Assembly: GCA_020349905.1 (NCBI GenBank)
Contig: CP070702.1
Location: 1,628,006 to 1,692,005 of the forward strand
DNA length: 64,000 nt
DNA from: Candidatus Eiseniibacteriota bacterium
GTDB lineage: Bacteria; Eisenbacteria; RBG-16-71-46; JAFGJU01
Direction: 5' to 3'
The notes beneath the pieces were generated by a model, which ran no database searches, was not told where the DNA came from, and worked only from the letters and a program-made list of their open reading frames with translations. Each line of letters opens with the position of its first letter. The stretch's first letter is position 1. A program made the position numbers and the translations under genes. Of this stretch, positions 1 through 5,973 are shown one piece after another.

Positions 1-542
1 TGAGGCACTTTGCTAAAGCAACTGGTCTTCTTCTTCCCCTTCTTGTGGGCCTGTTCCTCATGACGGGAGTTGTTTTCGCCGCTCCCCCTGAGGCCACGGT
101 GACTGCCTACCTTACGTACTTGTCGGGACCTCCGGGTAACAAGACCTATCTCTTCGAGTACACCATAGAGAACATCAGTCTCACGCCCTCAATATCCGGC
201 TTCGTCATCCACTTTGACGACGATGGCCTGGACCGTTCAGATTTTGTCTCTTACGAGTACCCGGAGGGATGGGACGACGTATTTGTAACTCCCGAGGCCC
301 CGGACGGTTCGTGGGCCGTCGAGTGGAACGAGCTTTTTGGAACAAACAGGATTCTCCCCGGAGAGACGAAGAACGGCTTTTCCGTTACTTTCATCTGGAA
401 CGACCCGGAGGCGACGCCCGGTCCACAGGAATTCGAAGTGTGGAACGGCGGAGCTTACGTTGGTGAAACGGAGGTCATTCCTACTAATCCTACTGCTACC
501 GAACTTACATCATGGGGTGCGATCAAGTGTCTGTTCAGGTAG
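1..542 (+). CDS. Small secreted protein with C-terminal WGxIKxLFR tail; start codon cut by one base
   Basis: The window opens with TGAGGCAC. If the missing preceding base is A, the frame starts with ATG and gives about 180 residues beginning MRHFAKATGL, a textbook signal peptide (basic start, hydrophobic stretch to about residue 27, then VFA-A). An internal GTG at 45 would remove the basic n-region and is less likely. The mature part is rich in Trp, Pro and Gly and looks beta-rich; I recognise no domain. The last residues, LTSWGAIKCLFR, closely resemble the end of the next protein (TTWGRLKSLLFR), so the pair are probably paralogues sharing a C-terminal signal. Spacing to the next gene is 33 bases, so they are probably co-transcribed. 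Function unknown; export is inferred. Confidence 0.75.
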   Translation, partial: RHFAKATGLLLPLLVGLFLMTGVVFAAPPEATVTAYLTYLSGPPGNKTYLFEYTIENISLTPSISGFVIHFDDDGLDRSDFVSYEYPEGWDDVFVTPEAPDGSWAVEWNELFGTNRILPGETKNGFSVTFIWNDPEATPGPQEFEVWNGGAYVGETEVIPTNPTATELTSWGAIKCLFR

Positions 543-575
543 GCTAAAAAGGTGGGTAGCGAAGGGGGGCATGAC

Positions 576-1166
576 ATGACACGATTGCTACTAGTTGTTT
601 CTGTGGCGCTTACTCTGGGGCTGCTTCTGATTCCCAGCGGGGTCGATGCTATGCCCGAGGGTGCCGTCGGTTTCAAGCTCTACCATTATGAGGGCGATGA
701 GTGGGTGAGATACACCCAGGGCGATCCCTTTCCTCCGGGAGGAGGGACCCCGGGAACGAATGTGTGGAAATACACCTACTGTGCGATGAACCTGGAGTTC
801 ACCGGTGGCGTCTATCAGCTCCTGGTATTCTTCAATTCGGATGCCGTCGTTGACAGGGCCCAATATGTATCAGCTACGTCCCCAGAGGGCTGGGGCACCA
901 CGTACTTCCCCCCGGTGGCCCCCAACACGAACTGGAAGGTGCGCTTCCGAACCACGAATTCAGCTTACTACATTATGCCGACCGACACTCTTTGCGGCTT
1001 TGAGGTCGAGTTCACGTGGACTGATCCCGATATGCCGTCTCCGCAGAACTACGATCTGGTCGCTACGTCGGGCTCGGAACCCGGTGTGACCCACGAGTTG
1101 CCCCCTGACATTACACCTGTGGAATCCACCACCTGGGGCAGATTGAAGAGCCTTCTCTTTAGATAG
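576..1166 (+). CDS. Small secreted protein, paralogue of the preceding one
   Basis: This is a 196-residue protein of unknown function. ATG at 576 is chosen because GAAGGGGGGC lies directly upstream and because the start MTRLLLVVSVALTLG gives a clean signal peptide, with likely cleavage after VDA near residue 24. A GTG at 552 in the same frame would bury the signal. Both proteins share the framing 'YxxPEGW', '(N/D)PxxPxPQ(E/N)' and the C-terminal (S/T)(T/S)WGxxKxL motif, so they look like tandem duplicates that have diverged strongly. There is no membrane anchor after the C-terminal motif. A strong terminator follows at 1206. Role unknown; an envelope or surface location is inferred. Confidence 0.75.
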   Translation: MTRLLLVVSVALTLGLLLIPSGVDAMPEGAVGFKLYHYEGDEWVRYTQGDPFPPGGGTPGTNVWKYTYCAMNLEFTGGVYQLLVFFNSDAVVDRAQYVSATSPEGWGTTYFPPVAPNTNWKVRFRTTNSAYYIMPTDTLCGFEVEFTWTDPDMPSPQNYDLVATSGSEPGVTHELPPDITPVESTTWGRLKSLLFR

Positions 1167-1205
1167 CTTCCCGGCGGCCTCAGAGGCGCCCGCCGAATAA
1201 TGAGA

Positions 1206-1235
1206 GGCAGGAGCGAGATTTCGCTTCTGCCTTTT
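1206..1235 (+). terminator. Intrinsic terminator after the secreted-protein pair
   Basis: GGCAGGAGCGA (1206-1216) pairs with TCGCTTCTGCC (1221-1231) over 11 positions with one G-U, around a GATT loop. The right arm is followed by TTTTCTGTTTT. It sits 40 bases past the stop of the second secreted protein. Confidence 0.9.
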
Positions 1236-1296
1236 CTGTTTTCACGGCGGGTCAGGGTTCAGAACCCTCCTCGAACGGACGATATATGACAGTGTG

Positions 1297-1390
1297 GGGC
1301 AAAGACTCACGAAGCAGCGCTCTCGCCCAGTCGAAGCGAGTTGGGGTGAAGACTTACGAAGCGGCGCATGTCGCCCGGTCGGAGTGAGTT
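1297..1390. repeat. Two tandem imperfect 47-bp repeats
   Basis: Unit 1 (1297-1343) and unit 2 (1344-1390) share the blocks GAAGACT-like, ACGAAGC(A/G)GCGC, TCGCCC(A/G)GTCG and GAGTTGGGG. Differences are scattered transitions. Function unknown. Confidence 0.6.
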
Positions 1391-1469
1391 GGGGCGAGGG
1401 CGGTGGATGAGGAAGTGCAGCGTTGGCGGGAAACAGGGCGCCCGGCACAGCCCCGGAGAGGCTGAGGTC

Positions 1470-2102
1470 ATGATTGCCTGTCTTGGACGTTTTCTGAAGC
1501 ACGGTCTTTACATCGTTCCCATTGTCGTTGGCGCGTATCTCTGGGCCAGCGGCCGACCCGTAACTCACGGGCCGGGAGTCCTTGTTCCGGACCAACCCGT
1601 CCAGCAGGTGGTGAGCGAGCCAAAGGGGTTCATACACGGGGACTACCTCGTCTCACATCTGGCCAAGTTCGAGATCACCGCGCGAGTCCTGTCTCGAAAG
1701 AACTACTCCCTGGGCCGCGAATCCAACCTGTCTCCGGTGGACCTGGCCCTCGGATGGGGACCGATGTCGGACGAGCAAGTCCTGGAGAAGATATCCATTT
1801 CACAGGGCGGCCGCTGGTACAGATGGTGTGTCAAAGAGTTTCCCATCCCCCAGCGCGACATAGAAAGAAACAGCGCGAACATGCACATGATACCATCGAC
1901 ACCAAGAGTCAGAAGGCAGCTCAGACAGGTGAGAGAAGGTGACGTCATCAGGTGCAGGGGCTATCTCGTGGAGGTGAACGCTTCGGATGGGTTTGCCTGG
2001 AAGAGTTCTCTCACCAGAAATGACACGGGTGACGGTTCGTGCGAGATAGTGTGGGTCGAGGAGTTCAACATACTGGAGAATCCCCGTGTGCACCTTGACT
2101 GA
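1470..2102 (+). CDS. Membrane-anchored conserved protein of unknown function
   Basis: ATG at 1470 is preceded by GGAGAGG (about 9 bases) and gives 210 residues. It puts the hydrophobic segment (about residues 10-27) at the N-terminus, as expected for a signal anchor. The frame is open further upstream to 1368, but that extension runs through a DNA repeat and would put a long polar tail before the membrane segment. The rest is soluble. It carries striking conserved-looking blocks: 'LALGWGPMSD' (about residues 93-102), 'SQGGRWYRW', 'RNSANMHMIPS', and near the end 'WKSSLTRNDTGDGSCEIVWVE'-like text. I have the impression of a widespread uncharacterised bacterial family with these same blocks, but cannot name it. 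No catalytic motif is recognised. Confidence 0.75.
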   Translation: MIACLGRFLKHGLYIVPIVVGAYLWASGRPVTHGPGVLVPDQPVQQVVSEPKGFIHGDYLVSHLAKFEITARVLSRKNYSLGRESNLSPVDLALGWGPMSDEQVLEKISISQGGRWYRWCVKEFPIPQRDIERNSANMHMIPSTPRVRRQLRQVREGDVIRCRGYLVEVNASDGFAWKSSLTRNDTGDGSCEIVWVEEFNILENPRVHLD

Positions 2103-2135
2103 GTATGGGAAAGGGCACGGCAACACAGAATCGGC

Positions 2136-2164
2136 TTGACTTCCGACCATCTTCGGTGTATATT
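2136..2164 (+). promoter_or_regulatory. Sigma-70-type promoter of the Trp-attenuated unit
   Basis: TTGACT (2136-2141), a 17-base spacer, then TATATT (2159-2164). Transcription would start near 2171, just ahead of the leader-peptide ribosome site. Five of six bases match consensus in each box. Confidence 0.85.
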
Positions 2165-2194
2165 ATTGATACGAACCTGAAAGGAGAGCGTGAA

Positions 2195-2299
2195 GTGAGA
2201 CTCTCGAATTCCCCTGCGACCGTGCGTTCAGTCACCCGCTCCTGGTGGAGCTGGTGGTGGCAGAACTGTGGCCGTAGTGGGGAGAGAGTCCTCGAGTAG
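2195..2299 (+). CDS. trpL: Trp-rich leader peptide of a transcription attenuator (TrpL-type)
   Basis: This is a 34-codon open frame with GTG start at 2195, preceded by AAAGGAGAG (2180-2188) at a 6-base spacing. Five Trp codons lie within six codons (TGG TGG AGC TGG TGG TGG, 2243-2260; peptide WWSWWW), followed by 12 more codons and a TAG. Clusters of the regulating amino acid in a short translated leader ahead of a terminator are the hallmark of ribosome-mediated attenuation. An upstream in-frame GTG at 2105 lies before the promoter, so the short form is the real one. Its job is to sense charged tRNA-Trp by ribosome stalling, not to act as a protein. The downstream genes include a tryptophan synthase beta chain, which fits. 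Confidence 0.92.
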   Translation: MRLSNSPATVRSVTRSWWSWWWQNCGRSGERVLE

Positions 2300-2362
2300 A
2301 CGAGCGAACGACCTACAAGCTAACGGGAGTCACCCACTATGGCGAGCCATGGTGGGTTTTTT
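2271..2362 (+). promoter_or_regulatory. Trp transcription attenuator: antiterminator/terminator switch
   Basis: Segment A (GCCGTAGTGGG, 2271-2281) lies inside the leader-peptide frame, 10 bases after the last Trp codon. Segment B (CCCACTATGGC, 2333-2343) can pair with A over all 11 positions (one G-U). It can equally pair with segment C (GCCATGGTGGG, 2346-2356), also 11 positions with one G-U, followed by TTTTTT (2357-2362), which is an intrinsic terminator. The two folds exclude each other. A ribosome stalled on the Trp codons leaves A free to form the antiterminator. A ribosome running on to the stop at 2299 covers or has just passed A, so B-C forms and transcription ends. No separate protector hairpin is needed, although a small GCTCC-TGGT-GGAGC hairpin (2238-2251) overlaps the Trp codons. 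Confidence 0.93.
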
Positions 2363-2406
2363 GTTGCCCGCACCGCGGACCCTGTTTCGAAGGGGAGCTT
2401 TGGATA

Positions 2407-3249
2407 ATGGAGAACCAAGATGAACTCAAGATAGGCCAGCTACCACGGCTGAGCATCATGCCCATAGGGGACATCCTGGTTCACGAGGAGCCGGACGTGG
2501 GACGCGTCGCGCGGCTTATCGATTGTTTCGGGCAACAGGGCATTCTCCGGAACCCGGTGGTCGTTGCGGTTGTGGACGGCAATCCCCGGCGGCTCCTTCT
2601 CGATGGCACAAACCGCAGCGCGGCGTTGACGAAGCTGGGTGTGGCGGACGTTCTCGTTCAGGAGGTCGAACTGGAGGACCGGGGGCTTATCGTTTCCCAG
2701 TGGCACCACGCGATCGAGAATCTGGCCAGCGACGCTCTGCGCGAGCACCTGGCCAGGGTGCCAGGGCTGTTTCGCATCAACAGCGGCAGCGGCGCTGAGG
2801 ACGGAAACCGGAACTTCGTATGCAGGATTGGGTTCAGCGACGGCGCTGTTGCCAGCCTGGCCGGCACGGGTGACCTCCTGCAGGACGCCGGGCTGCTGCG
2901 ACGGTTCACGAGCCTGTACTCCGGTTCGTCTCAAATGGACCGCGTGAGTTACACGAATCCCGCCGACCTGAGAAGGAACTACCCTCGCCTTTCGGCTCTA
3001 GTCAGCTTCAGGCGATTCACGAAAGCAGACATCGTGAGGCTCACCGACGCGGGCGAGCGACTGCCGAGTGGAATTACGCGCGTGCTCCTGCCGAAGCGAG
3101 CGCTCAATTTCAATCTGCGCCTTGACGTTCTGAAATCCGGCCTCTCCACGGCTGAGAAGAACGAGTGGCTACAAAACACGATTCGTCACAGGGTGATGAA
3201 CAAGTCGATACGTTTCTACCGGGAGCCCACGTTCTCTTTCGACGAATGA
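2407..3249 (+). CDS. ParB/SbnI/SerK-like protein, candidate free-serine kinase
   Basis: The protein has 280 residues. The N-terminal third has the ParB/sulfiredoxin-like fold signature. 'DILVHEEPD' (residues 22-30) is followed by a helix, 'GILRNPVVV' (45-53), and 'LLLDGTNRSAAL' (63-74), the DGxxR motif of this superfamily. The superfamily includes the free L-serine kinases SbnI (Staphylococcus) and archaeal SerK, which make O-phospho-L-serine. Their catalytic Glu sits in an HE-type motif near residue 20-30, and E27/E28 here are in the right place. I see no helix-turn-helix of a partition ParB and no parA nearby. It is transcribed through the Trp attenuator and lies 66 bases before a TrpB2. 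Inference: it supplies phosphoserine to TrpB2. Alternative: a nucleotide-binding regulator. AAGGGGAG (2390-2397) precedes the ATG. Confidence 0.75.
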   Translation: MENQDELKIGQLPRLSIMPIGDILVHEEPDVGRVARLIDCFGQQGILRNPVVVAVVDGNPRRLLLDGTNRSAALTKLGVADVLVQEVELEDRGLIVSQWHHAIENLASDALREHLARVPGLFRINSGSGAEDGNRNFVCRIGFSDGAVASLAGTGDLLQDAGLLRRFTSLYSGSSQMDRVSYTNPADLRRNYPRLSALVSFRRFTKADIVRLTDAGERLPSGITRVLLPKRALNFNLRLDVLKSGLSTAEKNEWLQNTIRHRVMNKSIRFYREPTFSFDE

Positions 3250-3315
3250 TTCTCTCTCATGCCCGTCACCGGCGGCAGGAGGACTTGAGGGTTCACTCAA
3301 CACAAGGAGGTAGTT

Positions 3316-4680
3316 ATGGACAGGACCAAGATCCTACTGGGCGAAAACGAGCTGCCCAGACAGTGGTACAACGTGCTGGCGGACCTGCCTTTTCCACCTG
3401 CGCCGTACCTTCATCCGGTCACGTTCGAGCCGATAACGCCACAGGACCTGGCTCCGCTCTTTCCCCAGGAACTCATCAAGCAAGAGGTCAGCCAGGACCG
3501 TTTCGTGGACATCCCGGACGAGCTTCTAGACATCTACTCGTTGTGGAGACCGACGCCTCTGTACAGGGCTCGGCGGTGGGAGAGAGCGCTGGGCACACCT
3601 GCGAGGATATACTACAAGTGGGAAGGCGTCAGTCCCCCCGGGAGTCACAAACCCAACACTGCCGTGGCCCAGGCCTACTACAACAAGAAGGAAGGCATCA
3701 ATCGTCTCAGCACGGAAACCGGAGCCGGGCAGTGGGGCAGTGCGCTGGCCTTCGCGTGCAACATTTTCAACATGGAGTGCAAGGTCTACATGGTGAACGT
3801 GAGCTACCGTCAGAAGCCCTATCGTCGCATCCTTATGGAGACGTGGGGAGCGACCGTCGTTCCCAGCCCCAGCAAGGACACGAACTACGGGCGAGCACTG
3901 CTCGCTGAGAACCCGGACGCCTCGGGGAGCCTCGGCATCGCCATCAGCGAGGCGGTAGAAGACGCCGCGCAGCGAGACGACACGAAGTACTCGCTGGGCA
4001 GCGTGCTCAATCACGTGCTGATGCATCAGACAGTCGTGGGTCTGGAGGCCAAGAGACAGCTGGAAATGGCCGGTGACTATCCGGACGTCCTGGTCGGTTG
4101 TGTCGGCGGCGGAAGTAACTTCGGCGGTTTCTTTCTGCCCTTCGTGCCGGACAAGCTGAGCGGAAAGGCCGAGTCCCTGCGCATCGTGTGTGTTGAGCCA
4201 GAGGCCTGCCCGACTCTCACCGGAGGCCTGTACGCGTTCGACTGGGGTGACACTGCGAAGACGGGGCCCATAGCCCGGATGCACACGCTTGGCCACGGCT
4301 TCGTTCCCCCGCCCATACACGCAGGCGGCCTGCGTTATCATGGCATGGCGCCGATAATCTGCGCCCTCTATGACCGAGGACTGGTGGAGGCGATAGCCCT
4401 GGCACAGACGAAGGTCTTCGAGGCCGCCGTCAGCTTCGCCCGGGCCGAGGGATTCGTTGTGGCGCCTGAGACGGCTCACGCGGTGAAGGCAGTCATGGAC
4501 GAGGCGCTCAGCTGCAAGGAATCGGGAGAGGCCAAGGTGATAGCGTTCAACAGCAGCGGGCACGGCCACTTCGATCTGGGAGCGTACGAGTCCTTCCTGT
4601 CAAACGAGCTGGAGGACTACAGGTATCCCACTGAGCAGATCAGGGCCTCGCTGGAGGAGCTGCCCAGAATAGACCAGTGA
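3316..4680 (+). CDS. trpB: Tryptophan synthase beta chain, TrpB2 type
   Basis: This 454-residue PLP enzyme condenses indole with a serine-derived aminoacrylate to make tryptophan. The PLP lysine is K112 in GSHKPNTA, and the phosphate-binding loop is VGGGSN (residues 263-268). '[10 protein letters not shown]' and a C-terminal '[12 protein letters not shown]' are typical of the family. The length (about 450, against about 400 for TrpB1) and the N-terminal region '[24 protein letters not shown]' style identify the TrpB2 branch, which generally works without a TrpA partner. No trpA is present here. TrpB2 enzymes have been shown to prefer O-phospho-L-serine over serine, which makes the upstream SerK-like gene meaningful. 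A perfect AAGGAGG (3304-3310) lies 5 bases before the ATG. Expression is probably controlled by the Trp attenuator upstream. Confidence 0.93.
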   Translation: MDRTKILLGENELPRQWYNVLADLPFPPAPYLHPVTFEPITPQDLAPLFPQELIKQEVSQDRFVDIPDELLDIYSLWRPTPLYRARRWERALGTPARIYYKWEGVSPPGSHKPNTAVAQAYYNKKEGINRLSTETGAGQWGSALAFACNIFNMECKVYMVNVSYRQKPYRRILMETWGATVVPSPSKDTNYGRALLAENPDASGSLGIAISEAVEDAAQRDDTKYSLGSVLNHVLMHQTVVGLEAKRQLEMAGDYPDVLVGCVGGGSNFGGFFLPFVPDKLSGKAESLRIVCVEPEACPTLTGGLYAFDWGDTAKTGPIARMHTLGHGFVPPPIHAGGLRYHGMAPIICALYDRGLVEAIALAQTKVFEAAVSFARAEGFVVAPETAHAVKAVMDEALSCKESGEAKVIAFNSSGHGHFDLGAYESFLSNELEDYRYPTEQIRASLEELPRIDQ

Positions 4681-4694
4681 TTCCTGCCGAGCTC

Positions 4695-4722
4695 GGGCGC
4701 CGCACGTTGTGCGGTCGCGCCC
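4695..4722. repeat. GC-rich hairpin after trpB
   Basis: GGGCGCCGCAC and GTGCGGTCGCGCCC form a stem with a small bulge around GTT, 15 bases past the trpB stop. No T-run follows, so its termination role is uncertain. A similar hairpin (GCGCCGCAC...GCGGTCGC) occurs at 10826-10849. Confidence 0.5.
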
Positions 4723-4763
4723 GGCGTGTGGTGAAAGGAGTTACTGCGCACAAGTAAGCCAAA

Positions 4764-4784
4764 GGGCCAGCATCGGGCTGGCCC
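4764..4784 (-). terminator. Possible terminator of the coiled-coil protein gene
   Basis: GGGCCAGC (4764-4771) and GCTGGCCC (4777-4784) form a perfect 8-bp stem with a 5-base loop. Read on the minus strand it is followed by TTTGGCTT, which suits the minus-strand gene ending at 4917. The T-run is short. Confidence 0.45.
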
Positions 4785-4916
4785 TCGGTCTCGTCTACGT
4801 CTATGTTTTGAGTAAGCCTTCCAGCCCGAACAGACCGGTCTGTCGAGCTGGACAGGGCACCAGAGCATCTATTAGAAAGACGCAGCACCCGGCAGAAGCA
4901 ATCGATTCGCCGCGGC

Positions 4917-5492
4917 CTACCTGCCGTCGTGGTCCAGGACGTGGTAGATCAGCAGGCCCGCCACGCCGATCTCCAGAAGCGTCTTCGCGGTATCGAAGAC
5001 GGTCCGCTTCTCAAGCCTCGCGCGCAGGGCGTCAATCTCACGCTTCTGGTCCACCACCGTGTTGTTCATCTCCTGCTTCTCGGCCTCGAACTTTGCAGTG
5101 AGTTCCGACTCCTGCTTCTTCAAGGCGTCATCCACGACCAGTCGCAGGTTCGTTATCTGGCTGCTGCTGCCCTGGGTCGCGGTTTCCAGGTTGGTCATTC
5201 CTGCCTGGATAAGGCCCATCTGTTGGCCAATGAGAGCGACTTCCTCTTCGATGGTCCCAAGCTGATCCGACATTGACGCAAACCTGAGATTGAACGAATC
5301 CGCCATGCTCTCCATCCTGGGCAGAAGCCTTGCCTGAGCCTTCGCCGCACCCACGTTGGCTATCTCCTGTGACTTCTTGTTGAGTATGTCGTTGATGTCG
5401 GCTCGAGTGAGAGGCGGCGCCGCCAGAGCGGAGCTCGCCACGATAAGAGAACCGAAGAAGATCAAAGCCAACAGAATAGTCATCCTTCTCAT
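4917..5492 (-). CDS. Secreted or periplasmic coiled-coil protein with C-terminal membrane segment
   Basis: This is a 191-residue protein. Residues 1-24 form a signal peptide ending ALA-APP. Residues about 30-165 are almost entirely heptad-like helix rich in Gln, Glu, Lys and Leu, including a long charged stretch 'KKQESELTAKFEAEKQEM'. Residues about 170-185 (LLEIGVAGLLIYHVL) are hydrophobic enough to be a membrane segment, followed by a short polar end. AGGAGGTG lies 5 bases before the ATG at 5492. No family is recognised. An envelope-spanning or filament-like role is possible. It stands alone, convergent with trpB and divergent from the GH57 gene. Confidence 0.75.
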   Translation of the reverse strand: MRRMTILLALIFFGSLIVASSALAAPPLTRADINDILNKKSQEIANVGAAKAQARLLPRMESMADSFNLRFASMSDQLGTIEEEVALIGQQMGLIQAGMTNLETATQGSSSQITNLRLVVDDALKKQESELTAKFEAEKQEMNNTVVDQKREIDALRARLEKRTVFDTAKTLLEIGVAGLLIYHVLDHDGR

Positions 5493-5973
5493 ACATTCAC
5501 CTCCTAATCCGATGAAGTACTTCTATCTGTCTGATTCCTTGAGCGACATCGGGCCTCGTTCCCAGGACCACACAGACCGCCCCAACGGCCTGCAAGATAA
5601 TCCTCAGCGCGCCAGACGCCACCGAATCCGAACAATCATACGCCATCGCCGGAAGTTGTGCAAGCCTTCAGTTTGAGGCCCCAGAGATGGCCCCCGAGGG
5701 TTGCTCCCCGCGCCTCGATGGCCCCGTTGAGCCGGCGCCAAGTTCCGTGTCCTCGCAAGCGGCACGGGTCTTCCATCCACGCGGACTGCGCCGTTCCCTC
5801 TGTTCAGTTCCCCTCCTCTTTCGATGCGTGCTTCTCCTATCTTCCTTTACATCGTTGAGTTACGCGCCCGAATGTGGTAGAATATAGGAGGTCGGGTTGA
5901 GGGAAGGCCGCATTTGCCTGCCTTCTTGACTGCTCCTGGAAATCAGTGTCGTTCTTGTTCCCAGAGGTGTGAA
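5493..5973. other. Divergent intergenic region
   Basis: The region lies between the coiled-coil gene (minus) and the GH57-like gene (plus). It holds the plus-strand promoter at 5855-5883. I found no clear minus-strand promoter, RNA gene or repeat in the remaining sequence. Confidence 0.5.
5855..5883 (+). promoter_or_regulatory. Promoter of the GH57-like gene
   Basis: TTGAGT (5855-5860), 17-base spacer, TAGAAT (5878-5883). The start of transcription would be near 5890, about 84 bases before the preferred TTG start. Confidence 0.75.

Larger units (their letters stand above)
1167..1469. other. Intergenic stretch with terminator and 47-bp repeat
   Basis: This 300-base gap holds the terminator at 1206-1235 and an imperfect direct repeat at 1297-1390. 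I see no convincing promoter or RNA gene. The reading frame of the next gene is open through the repeat, but its best start lies after it. Confidence 0.5.

Noticed and set aside
2105..2194. Longer version of the Trp leader peptide starting at 2105
   Set aside because: That start lies upstream of the promoter and its transcription start; the ribosome site is at 2180-2188.
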